Origin: Meandrina meandrites
Lineage: Eukaryota; Cnidaria; Anthozoa; Scleractinia; Meandrinidae
Assembly: GCA_963693305.1 (NCBI GenBank)
Contig: OY855905.1
Span: forward strand, 46,887,895 to 46,951,894
Direction: 5' to 3'
Length of the DNA: 64,000 bases
Both the position numbers and the translations under genes were made by a program. This document shows positions 54,226 through 61,008 of this stretch, in pieces. Within the stretch, counting starts at the first letter, position 1. The number at the start of each line of letters is the position of its first letter. The notes under the pieces were generated by a model that worked only from the letters and a program-made list of their open reading frames with translations, made no database searches and was not told where the DNA came from.

Positions 54226-54981
54226 ATGTCGATGAAAAGGTGGCAAAAACTTGTCAGCGAAAAGGCCAAAGTTGAGCAGCAGAACGACAACATCCTCGCG
54301 GAAATAAAAAAGAACAAAATCAATAAAGAGTTTAGCCAGCTATCAGGTGAGGAGTTGTTCAAACCGATCACATCGCGGCTTGACGAACACCAAGAAGAGG
54401 CGGCACCAAAAGAAGAGAAAGAGGAAGAGGAGGTTCCAGACTATGGTATGGAGGATTTTGACTTAAACAACCCTTTCGACGGAGATTTTAAACCGGATGC
54501 GGAAACTCCACCACCATCACCATCACCATCACCACCACCATCATCCCCACTACCACCATCACTACCCCCATCATACTACACATCATCACCACCAAGATCA
54601 CCGTCACGCTCTATACCTGAAGAGGAAGGAGAAGAGCAACCAGGTGAACGTGGCAAATGGGGGCCACCAAAAGAACCAGGTTTTAAGGGATCAGAGTCAG
54701 TTGACCTGCAGACACTGAGCAGCATGTTAACAAAAAATAAAGACAATCCTGACTATGTTGTAAAAAGCAAAAAATCAAAATTCCACGGCTACACATTGGC
54801 AGACATAAAAAAGGCAAGAGAAGAAATTCTTGAAAGGAGAAAAGGGAATAAACAACCCGCAGCTTCTCTTCAAGAACAGGAACCCGACAGTGGGGTAAAC
54901 CCCACACCCCATGATGAACCCGACTGGGAAATGGAAGCGGAAGTGTTGATCCAAACGCTTTGGTTGACAGGCTACACATAA
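54226..54981 (+). CDS. Proline-rich structural or accessory protein, frameshifted near its end
   Basis: The frame gives 251 residues: a coiled-coil-like Lys/Glu N-terminus (KWRQKLVSEKAK region), acidic linkers, a 40-residue Pro/Ser tract (PPPSPSPSPPPSSPLPPSLP), then a basic helical part (LADIKKAREEILERRKG). After the palindrome at 54890 coding signal moves to another frame, which stays open from about 54920 to TAA at 55109 and encodes an excellent helix (KKQVKQILGLLVRQNE). So a one-base shift lies between about 54912 and 54960. No known family; position next to the ATPase and penton suggests a virion protein. Confidence 0.65.
   Translation: MSMKRWQKLVSEKAKVEQQNDNILAEIKKNKINKEFSQLSGEELFKPITSRLDEHQEEAAPKEEKEEEEVPDYGMEDFDLNNPFDGDFKPDAETPPPSPSPSPPPSSPLPPSLPPSYYTSSPPRSPSRSIPEEEGEEQPGERGKWGPPKEPGFKGSESVDLQTLSSMLTKNKDNPDYVVKSKKSKFHGYTLADIKKAREEILERRKGNKQPAASLQEQEPDSGVNPTPHDEPDWEMEAEVLIQTLWLTGYT
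54890..54910. repeat. Palindrome copy 1 (GTGGGGTAAACCCCAC + ACCCC)
   Basis: Inside the proline-rich gene, where it encodes GVNPTP. The frameshift of that gene lies just downstream. Confidence 0.9.
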
Positions 54982-55105
54982 GCTTGGCGTCAACACAGGC
55001 GGGCAACACTTCACTGAAGCTAAAAAAACAGGTCAAGCAGATATTGGGGCTGCTGGTAAGGCAAAATGAAATAACAGAAAAAGAAGCCCAAAAAATTTTG
55101 AGTAA

Positions 55106-55113
55106 TATATAAG
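55106..55113 (+). promoter_or_regulatory. TATATAAG motif before the penton gene
   Basis: One base before the ATG at 55115. Its TAA (55107-55109 frame) is also the stop of the shifted tail of the preceding gene. Confidence 0.55.
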
Positions 55114-55114
55114 C

Positions 55115-55864
55115 ATGACCTTCAACCTGTTGCTCGACTCGCAGCTGGCCAAACAAAACAACACCAACAGCCGGTCACATGACTTCACAATTAACTTTGA
55201 CCCACCGATCGCTTTGCCCCCCGACAAAACGTCCAAGGCGGCGTTAAATGAGCTGGTATCCATGTCTTATTCGTGGTACAACATCGCAAAACGGTACAAA
55301 AACAACGAGTTCAAATGGCGGAAAAAAACTGAGAACTGGAAAACCGTGACGATTCCGGACGGAATGTATGATTACACCACCATTCAGGCACTTATCAGAA
55401 GAGTGGATCCCTCGAAAGAGAACTCCAAGTTTATTTTCCAGCTGTATTTTCACACCACGACGTATCGGGCGGTCATTTTGTTGCAGGACGGCTACGAGCT
55501 TGACCTAAGCGAAGGTGAATTTGCCGCGCTGCTGGGTTATGACAAGAAAACAATAGACGGGGCGAACAATAGGGGCGACCGTGTGCCAAATATAACAAGA
55601 GGCGTCGACTGGATCTACGTCCATTGTGACCTCATTTCAAGGGCCGTGGACAACATCGGGGGTGACGTTATGTTCTCTTTTTCAACCGCTGAACTCACCG
55701 TCAGCTACCCCTTTTCAAAAGAGCCCCGCCGCCTCCTGTGGCACCCGGTGAACAAAAATAGAATCAATTCAATAAACATAAAAATCACGGACGGGCGCAA
55801 CAACATTATAGATCTGAATGACCAAGACGTGGCTTTAAGCATCATCATCGAAGAAGAAAAATAA
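55115..55864 (+). CDS. Probable minor capsid (penton, single jelly-roll) protein
   Basis: 249 residues, predominantly beta, with the order found in Polinton penton candidates: a short N-terminal strand (FNLLLDSQLAKQN), SYSWYNIAKRYKNN, then regularly spaced beta strands and a C-terminal SINIKITDGRNN strand. No catalytic motifs. Its place directly upstream of the core and major capsid genes is the main support. Fivefold-vertex function is inference. Confidence 0.7.
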   Translation: MTFNLLLDSQLAKQNNTNSRSHDFTINFDPPIALPPDKTSKAALNELVSMSYSWYNIAKRYKNNEFKWRKKTENWKTVTIPDGMYDYTTIQALIRRVDPSKENSKFIFQLYFHTTTYRAVILLQDGYELDLSEGEFAALLGYDKKTIDGANNRGDRVPNITRGVDWIYVHCDLISRAVDNIGGDVMFSFSTAELTVSYPFSKEPRRLLWHPVNKNRINSINIKITDGRNNIIDLNDQDVALSIIIEEEK

Positions 55865-55876
55865 TTTACACGTAAG

Positions 55877-55883
55877 TATAAGG
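55877..55883 (+). promoter_or_regulatory. TATAAGG motif before the micro-ORF
   Basis: Four bases before the ATG at 55888. Confidence 0.5.
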
Positions 55884-55887
55884 AGCT

Positions 55888-55983
55888 ATGAACCATCCGA
55901 GCGAGTGGGCGAGATATTACGACGCGCCAAAAGGTATTTATAGATACAAACACAAAGGTACGGGGGTGTTAGAGACTCCCTAA
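55888..55983 (+). CDS. 31-residue micro-protein
   Basis: MNHPSEWARYYDAPKGIYRY, then KHKGTGVLETP and TAA. It is preceded by the same TATA-type motif as its neighbours, fills the gap between penton and core genes, and its stop overlaps the next ATG (TAATG). Composition is aromatic and basic, with no membrane segment. Function unknown; perhaps a small virion peptide. Confidence 0.6.
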   Translation: MNHPSEWARYYDAPKGIYRYKHKGTGVLETP

Positions 55984-56303
55984 TGGCCATAGGAAGGCGG
56001 TTCACAAAGCAAGCCACCAAAGAAAAAGCCCGCCAGGCCTTAAAGAGAGCTGCAAAAGAAGCCTCGAAAAAAGTGGTGGAAAAAGCCGTGGAAAAAGCCG
56101 CGGAAAAAGGGGCTGAAAAGATACAAGCCGTTTTGCGAGGAAGGAAAAAGACCCCGCTTAGTACCGAGTCGCGACAAAAACTGGAGAAGATGCTGACCAA
56201 ATCCTCAAAACTCAGCGGGGATTCGCGGAAAAAGCTGAACCAGATTTTAAACCCGGGTCGGTCTGCAAAGTTAAAAGTAAACCAATATTTGGCGGAAAAC
56301 TAA
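55983..56303 (+). CDS. Small basic core-like protein
   Basis: 106 residues, about one-third Lys/Arg, in amphipathic helical repeats (KKVVEKAVEKAAEKGAEK). The composition and location before the major capsid gene suggest a DNA-condensing core protein similar in role to adenoviral core proteins. It overlaps the micro-ORF stop by one base. No domain recognised. Confidence 0.7.
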   Translation: MAIGRRFTKQATKEKARQALKRAAKEASKKVVEKAVEKAAEKGAEKIQAVLRGRKKTPLSTESRQKLEKMLTKSSKLSGDSRKKLNQILNPGRSAKLKVNQYLAEN

Positions 56304-56319
56304 ATAATTTTTTTGAAAA

Positions 56320-56326
56320 TATATAG
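56320..56326 (+). promoter_or_regulatory. TATATAG motif before the major capsid gene
   Basis: Seven bases before the ATG at 56334. Confidence 0.6.
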
Positions 56327-56333
56327 CCGCAAG

Positions 56334-57599
56334 ATGTTCAGAAGCCATAAGCATTTGGAAAAAACAGAGTTCGTTCGTATCGGTTTAGACAAACCGCTTA
56401 CTATCCCGGGAAACGATCAGCACCAGGTAAAAAATAACTATAAATTCACAGTCACCGACCGAGACAACTGGTTTGACTGGTATAACGCCTACTTCCGGGC
56501 TGATTTCACTTTCGAGGCAACCGCAGATGGCGCGGTAGTTGCAGGGGACGTCCGGTCAGCGCCCATTAACGGCTCGTTTTCATTGATAAACAAACTTGTA
56601 GTGAAATCATCGGGCAAAAACATTTACAACGTAGACAACATTCACAAGTTAATATTCATCAAAAACTTGCTAGATTTTTCTGATGACTATGCGAGGAGCG
56701 CGGCAAAAAATCAGTTTTGGTATCTGGACACAACGAATAGCAATGTAACGGCCGTCGCTGCCACTAACCAAGGAATCAGACGAAGGGGCTTGCTTGCCCA
56801 CGCCGGCCTCACGGTTAAAACCCTCATACCGCTTAACAGGTACTCATTCTTCGAAGAGCTGAGTGACAAGCTTCTTCCTCCCATGCAGCTGGAGTTCGAA
56901 ATTGAGCTACAATCGGATGCAGAGCTGATTTGGCAAAACGATGGCACCGATCGCAGGGTAGTGGTGAGAAACCTCGAGCTGTGGGTTCCAATGCTGCGTT
57001 TCACCAGCGAAGGACAGAAGCTCGCAAACGAAAACTTTTTGAAACCCCGAACCTGGAAGTACCTGAATGAAATGATCCAGCCCAGCAGCAGTCGGCGTGA
57101 CGCTTTCGGTTCGTGGCAGATAAATCCCGGCATAAAAGACGCAAAGCATGTTTTCATTTTCATTCAACAGTCAAGGAAGGTAAACGCCTTGACTCAAAAC
57201 CCCTACTTCTTCGACACCTTTAACATTGACGGAGATAATTCAGCCAAGCTAGCGACCTGCCGGCTGCAGTACGGCACTTCGCAGTACTATCCAGAGCTGG
57301 ACTACGACGAAAACTTCAAACTGCGCATTCTTAATGACTTGATGAACTACCGGTACCGCAAAAACGACTACAACACCGGTGTTCAGCTTCAACCCAACAA
57401 CTTCGAGACGCTATACCCAATAGTCTATTTCGACCTTCGCGAAAACAAGGATAACATGACCAACGACCCGAAGCAGATGGTTTTTCACTACAGGCTCAAC
57501 GAGGCGGCCAACGCGCAAGACTACACCATTTATGCGGGAATTTTGTACGAGTCCGAACTTGTTCTCAGGCAGGTGGGCAATGAGCTGGTGATGGTTTAA
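56334..57599 (+). CDS. Major capsid protein, double jelly-roll type
   Basis: 421 residues from the ATG after the TATATAG motif. Family-like segments: FVRIGLDKPLTIPGNDQHQV at the start, NWFDWYNAYFRADF, SFSLINKLVVKSSGKNIYN (first roll), then FFEELSDKLLPPMQLEFEIE and VFHYRLNEAANAQDYTIYAG (second roll). The length is in the usual Polinton range. It would form hexon-like trimers. No internal stop or frameshift seen. It is transcribed with the penton and core genes. Confidence 0.88.
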   Translation: MFRSHKHLEKTEFVRIGLDKPLTIPGNDQHQVKNNYKFTVTDRDNWFDWYNAYFRADFTFEATADGAVVAGDVRSAPINGSFSLINKLVVKSSGKNIYNVDNIHKLIFIKNLLDFSDDYARSAAKNQFWYLDTTNSNVTAVAATNQGIRRRGLLAHAGLTVKTLIPLNRYSFFEELSDKLLPPMQLEFEIELQSDAELIWQNDGTDRRVVVRNLELWVPMLRFTSEGQKLANENFLKPRTWKYLNEMIQPSSSRRDAFGSWQINPGIKDAKHVFIFIQQSRKVNALTQNPYFFDTFNIDGDNSAKLATCRLQYGTSQYYPELDYDENFKLRILNDLMNYRYRKNDYNTGVQLQPNNFETLYPIVYFDLRENKDNMTNDPKQMVFHYRLNEAANAQDYTIYAGILYESELVLRQVGNELVMV

Positions 57600-57601
57600 G
57601 A

Positions 57602-57634
57602 GTGGGGTAAACCCCACACCCCTAGGGTAAACCC
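57602..57634. repeat. Palindrome copy 2 plus TAGGGTAAACCC
   Basis: GTGGGGTAAACCCCAC starts two bases after the capsid-gene stop and is followed by ACCCCTAGGGTAAACCC. It is well placed for a 3'-end hairpin. Confidence 0.9.
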
Positions 57635-57659
57635 AAAGTGAAATAAATTTTGCAATAAG

Positions 57660-57667
57660 TATAAAAG
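57660..57667 (+). promoter_or_regulatory. TATAAAAG motif before the protease gene
   Basis: Abuts the ATG at 57668. Confidence 0.55.
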
Positions 57668-58489
57668 ATGACGACTTACTATCCGCACAAGATTTCACTT
57701 TCGGACGGGCAAAAAGTGCGCCTCGCGCGGGCCTTTGGGCCAGGAGAAGCCGTTTCGCTCAGATTTAAAAACGAGGCCCTAAGCCGGGGTAGCGACACTT
57801 TGCACTTGACCGCCAGGCAGGTCAAAAAAATACAGCGCGCTATCAAAAACAAAACGGGCGTGGACGTAGACATGAGCAAGACACAAATCAGACATGCGCG
57901 CAAGTTGGTGGCGCAGGGGGCAGGCATGCGGGTAAAACGTCCGCCCTCTCCAACGAGAGGAAAGGGAATGCGCGTCAACCCAGCATATTTACGGCGCCCT
58001 CCGCCCTTCATAGGTTCTTGGGGCGACCAAAAAAAGCCTTCCTTCGTTGACGTCCCCTTAACCGATTTTGACTTGCTGCGGTGGTGCCAATACTTGCAAA
58101 TCCCCATCAAAGGCATATTTTCGAGAGACGAAATCCTGATGAAAAAGCACTCCCCTTGCATAATCAATATGGATGATCTTGGAGGGCCAGGCACCCATTG
58201 GGTTTGCTGCTGGCAAGGAGGAAGCGGCTATTACGAGTACTTTGACTCTTTCGGGTTACCCCCGCCCGCAGAATGGGAAATTGAGCTGATTCTTGAGGGC
58301 AAAAAGACCTTTCTCCGGAATGACAACCAGCTTCAGTGGGAATCCAGCGTGCGCTGCGGCTACTACTGTTTGCTTTTCCTGAATGAATGTAACAAAGGGC
58401 GGACATTTCGAGAAATTTTGAGCATGTTTTCTGAAAATACACGCACCAACGAGGCTGTGGTGAAGGATTATTTTTCACATAAAGTATAG
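57668..58489 (+). CDS. Adenain-type cysteine protease (virion maturation)
   Basis: 273 residues. The catalytic set fits adenain/Ulp1 peptidases: His177 in GTHWVCCW, Asp193 in YFDSFG, oxyanion Gln223 and Cys230 in SSVRCGYYC, with the Gln-to-Cys spacing of seven usual in adenain. The N-terminal 90 residues form a separate basic helical region (LTARQVKKIQRAIKNKTG), which may be a DNA- or core-binding part cut off at maturation. Its final TAG lies in the TATAGAG motif of the next gene. Confidence 0.9.
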   Translation: MTTYYPHKISLSDGQKVRLARAFGPGEAVSLRFKNEALSRGSDTLHLTARQVKKIQRAIKNKTGVDVDMSKTQIRHARKLVAQGAGMRVKRPPSPTRGKGMRVNPAYLRRPPPFIGSWGDQKKPSFVDVPLTDFDLLRWCQYLQIPIKGIFSRDEILMKKHSPCIINMDDLGGPGTHWVCCWQGGSGYYEYFDSFGLPPPAEWEIELILEGKKTFLRNDNQLQWESSVRCGYYCLLFLNECNKGRTFREILSMFSENTRTNEAVVKDYFSHKV

Positions 58490-58491
58490 AG
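58485..58491 (+). promoter_or_regulatory. TATAGAG motif, shares the protease stop codon
   Basis: The motif's TAG at 58487-58489 ends the protease, and the next ATG is 58492. Confidence 0.55.
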
Positions 58492-58944
58492 ATGGAGATT
58501 TACTGCGTGAAAGAAAGGCGCTTCACACCCAATGTGACGGGAAGTGAAAAGATCACAACCACAAGAAACGGCAGAAGACTGCTCAGAGTAAAATGCGCCA
58601 GCTGCGGCATTACCAAGACAAGGTTTGTCAGTGGGGTTTACCCCACACCCCAAAGTGGCACTGCTCAAGAAGGAGGTAATTTATTTGATTTCTTGAAGCA
58701 TTTCAATCCAAAAGAAACATATGATGCAGTCAAGAGGAATAAAGTGCCGTGTGTTGTAGACTTCGCTAAAGGATTTTCACTTTTGAAAGATGCATTTAAA
58801 CCTAATCCAGTTTCTACAAAGACTGCGAAAGAAATAGTAGCTGGATACAGACGTGATTACGCAAAGTATAAACGTGATGGAGGAAGTAAAAGTTTTCATA
58901 ATTGGTTGAAAGACAAAGGACTGATACAAAAACCGACATTTTAA
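58492..58944 (+). CDS. Zinc-ribbon-like (DUF5679-like) protein 1
   Basis: 150 residues. EIYCVKERRF, then NGRRLLRVKCASCG, is the plan of the DUF5679 family of viral small zinc ribbons, though the first CxxC keeps only one Cys (YCVKE), so metal binding may be weak. Just after the domain the palindrome adds GVYPTP. The C-half is helical (KEIVAGYRRDYAKYKRDGG). It is paralogous in its first ~55 residues to the gene at 59037. Function unknown. Confidence 0.65.
   Translation: MEIYCVKERRFTPNVTGSEKITTTRNGRRLLRVKCASCGITKTRFVSGVYPTPQSGTAQEGGNLFDFLKHFNPKETYDAVKRNKVPCVVDFAKGFSLLKDAFKPNPVSTKTAKEIVAGYRRDYAKYKRDGGSKSFHNWLKDKGLIQKPTF
58631..58651. repeat. Palindrome copy 3 (GTGGGGTTTACCCCAC)
   Basis: In-frame inside the zinc-ribbon-like gene, with TTT in place of AAA at the centre. 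Confidence 0.9.
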
Positions 58945-58981
58945 TCTTAGACACTTTACAATTTTTTCTTGAAGTATATCA

Positions 58982-59002
58982 GTGGGGTAAACCCCACACC
59001 CC
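58982..59002. repeat. Palindrome copy 4
   Basis: Intergenic, 35 bases before the ATG at 59037, identical in its first 21 bases to copy 1. Confidence 0.9.
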
Positions 59003-59028
59003 AAAATGAATTTTTAATTTTTAATTAT

Positions 59029-59036
59029 TATATAGG
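59029..59036 (+). promoter_or_regulatory. TATATAGG motif before the PLA2 gene
   Basis: Abuts the ATG at 59037. Confidence 0.6.
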
Positions 59037-59930
59037 ATGGAGGTATACTGTGTGAAAGAAAAGCGCTTCACGCCAAATGTGCCGGGAAGCGAAACATTCG
59101 CAACCGCAAAAAACGGTAGAAGAATGTTAAAAGTAAAATGCGCAAGTTGTGGTGTGTGGTTTGTCAGTGGGGTAAACCCCACAGTGGGGGTACCCCACAC
59201 CCCTAGGGTAAAACCCAAAAGTGGCGCTGGCCATGATATGAGAAATTATGCGGGTAATAGAGTAGATGACCCAACAAACCCCCTTTATGAAAGAAATCCG
59301 ACCGGCGCCGGTTTTGACATTCATAAAGCTATTGGCAAGCTGCCTAAACCAAAAAAAGGGTGGACACTTCCAGGCCACAACTACACAGGACCGTACAATC
59401 CTCTTGAAAAACAGCTTTCTTACGACCCCCAAACTGGAAAGATATTAAAGATTTACCAGCAACCAGCGGGCGCCACGGACGCAGTTTCAATGCAGCATGA
59501 CGTTGATTATGCCGTCTGTGCAGGCAAGAAAAATGAGAAAAGCTGCAAACACGCTGCAGACAAAAAAATGGTGAAGGCGCTTGACGCTATCCCCAAAAAC
59601 AAGCGGCAGTGGGGTCACTCTATGGCGCGCAACGCAATCAGCTCGAAGCAAAAGGTGGGTTTGGGTGTCGGTGAAACGATCAATGAACAAATCGGGAAAA
59701 AGATTCCAGGGTTTTCACAGGCTCAAGCGTTTTATAAATTTTTGCCCGGAGTTGATAAAAAGCTGCTTGACAAGTATTGGTCGGGTGACATTGCCAAGGG
59801 GGCGTTTAACACAAAAACCGGCCTGTTCAGCAAAAAGTTTTGGACACACCCTACCAGAGTTACTGAACCGTGTAACAGAGTAACTTACGACAAGAAAACC
59901 GGAAAATACCGCAACCATTATTGTGACTAG
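59037..59930 (+). CDS. Zinc-ribbon-like domain fused to a parvovirus-type phospholipase A2
   Basis: 297 residues. Residues 1-45 repeat the DUF5679-like module (VYCVKEKRF, KCASCG). Residues 110-180 hold a secreted-PLA2 core of the kind in parvovirus VP1: calcium loop YTGPYNPL at 116-123, catalytic His154-Asp155 in MQHDVDYAVC, and Asp175 in ADKKMVKAL. Such domains cut membrane phospholipids so a virion can leave the endosome; this role is inferred from the family. All key residues are present. The C-terminal 110 residues have no recognised domain. Confidence 0.85.
   Translation: MEVYCVKEKRFTPNVPGSETFATAKNGRRMLKVKCASCGVWFVSGVNPTVGVPHTPRVKPKSGAGHDMRNYAGNRVDDPTNPLYERNPTGAGFDIHKAIGKLPKPKKGWTLPGHNYTGPYNPLEKQLSYDPQTGKILKIYQQPAGATDAVSMQHDVDYAVCAGKKNEKSCKHAADKKMVKALDAIPKNKRQWGHSMARNAISSKQKVGLGVGETINEQIGKKIPGFSQAQAFYKFLPGVDKKLLDKYWSGDIAKGAFNTKTGLFSKKFWTHPTRVTEPCNRVTYDKKTGKYRNHYCD
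59167..59217. repeat. Palindrome copy 5, doubled
   Basis: GTGGGGTAAACCCCAC at 59167-59182 is followed by a second dyad GTGGGGGTACCCCAC and ACCCCTAGGGTAAAACCC. All in frame within the PLA2 gene, giving GVNPT and PHTPRV. Confidence 0.9.
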
Positions 59931-59950
59931 GCTGACATTTTTTTAACACA

Positions 59951-59957
59951 TATATAG
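59951..59957 (+). promoter_or_regulatory. TATATAG motif before the membrane-protein gene
   Basis: Three bases before the ATG at 59961. Confidence 0.55.
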
Positions 59958-59960
59958 AAA

Positions 59961-60479
59961 ATGGATTCTGGTACAAAATTCAGGCAGGCTGAAATAGAAT
60001 TGATCAAAGCGAATTTAGAAAACCAGTTGGTGCACTACTGCAAAACCTCAGCCAAATTCAAACGGTGGCACACACATTGCCAAACGGCATGTGCATTGAC
60101 AGGCGGAGTCGCTACCATTCTTACCGGCTCTGGGCTCGCCGCTTCTCTTTCTGCGGTTGGTATTGTTGTTGGTGGGCCTTTAATCGCAACCGCCGGTGTG
60201 CTTTCATTGGTGTCAACCTCCTGCAGCGTCACCATCAAATTTTTCCTGCGCAAAGCGAAAAAACACGAAAAAATACAGACTCTGGCTGAAGAAACGCTCA
60301 GCACGATCAACTCTCTCATGTCAACCGCTCTTGAAGATGGTGTAATCTCTGACGGTGAGTATCAAGATATTGTCAAAAAGTACAACATCTTTACTTCTCA
60401 AAAGACAAAACTGCGTTTTTCAAACCACACTGACGGTGGAGGTAAAACCCCAAAACCTTTGGGTGGTAAAAGAATATAA
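59961..60479 (+). CDS. Membrane protein with a glycine-rich hydrophobic hairpin
   Basis: 172 residues. Residues ~45-97 are strongly hydrophobic and Gly/Ala-rich (GVATILTGSGLAASLSAVGI then VVGGPLIATAGVLSL), enough for two membrane passes, followed by a helical charged region (KKHEKIQTLAEETLSTINS) and an EF-like acidic turn (EDGVISDGEYQDI). I do not recognise the family. It could be a virion membrane or host-membrane-interacting factor. Its 3' end overlaps the antisense gene by 82 bases. Confidence 0.65.
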   Translation: MDSGTKFRQAEIELIKANLENQLVHYCKTSAKFKRWHTHCQTACALTGGVATILTGSGLAASLSAVGIVVGGPLIATAGVLSLVSTSCSVTIKFFLRKAKKHEKIQTLAEETLSTINSLMSTALEDGVISDGEYQDIVKKYNIFTSQKTKLRFSNHTDGGGKTPKPLGGKRI

Positions 60480-60968
60480 TGACACCTGCTGTTTGCATCC
60501 AACCACCATTCGTTGAAACTTTTTTCGGCTTTATTTCTGGTTTGTTCCATCTTCGGCAAACTTTTCGTGAGCTTTTCAAGTATTGCATTTTTTGCCGGCC
60601 AATCGTCATGCGAAACCTTATGAAAGTAGTTGTATAAAAAACAAACGTAGTTACAGGACCTGTGATTGAACAGCTTGAACTGGCAAATGATATTGCCCAA
60701 AAAACTCAACCCCATTTTGTCACCTACGTACCTGTTCTAAAGAAATGCCGGTTTTTTTTAGTACCGCAATTAAATGCCCTAATTTTGGTTCGGGAGGGTG
60801 GGGTAAACCCCACATCCCTTCTTGCTCAGAGTGGGGTTCCCACTCGCAAAGGTCGTCAAGATCTTTTTCCGGTTTGATTTCTTTTATTATCGCTGCCTGC
60901 TTTTTCAGCAACATTTCGATAAGCTCTTTTTTTAGCTGTTCGCGATCGTAATGGTTACCTGAACTCAT
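60398..60968 (-). CDS. Antisense small gene with a probable 52-nt intron
   Basis: Exon 1 runs from an ATG at 60968 (or 60998) to 60732, exon 2 from 60679 to the stop at 60398. The intron has a perfect CAG|GTACGT donor and a TTTGCCAG acceptor, and removing it keeps the frame (phase 0). Unspliced, the first frame stops at 60720. A TATATAC motif lies between the two candidate ATGs. Exon 1 gives LKKELIEMLLKKQAAIIKEI, helical; exon 2 gives WPAKNAILEKLTKSLPKMEQ, also helical. Predicted length 172 residues; no family recognised. It carries palindrome copy 6. A frameshift rather than an intron is the alternative. Confidence 0.55.
60798..60843. repeat. Palindrome copy 6 and a half-site
   Basis: GTGGGGTAAACCCCAC at 60798-60813, then a decayed GTGGGGTTCCCAC at 60831-60843. 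In exon 1 of the antisense gene this reads MWGLPHPPE. Confidence 0.85.
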
Positions 60969-61008
60969 TTTTGTATCCACGTATATACCTCCGCGCATAA
61001 TTATTTAA

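Noticed and set aside
54683..55156. 157-residue minus-strand frame rich in Cys, Phe and Leu
   Set aside because: Mirror of the proline-rich and penton coding regions; no motif, and composition looks like antisense.
56313..56333. Seven-codon N-terminal extension of the capsid protein
   Set aside because: It would start at TTG, upstream of the TATATAG motif. The ATG at 56334 fits the pattern of all neighbouring genes.
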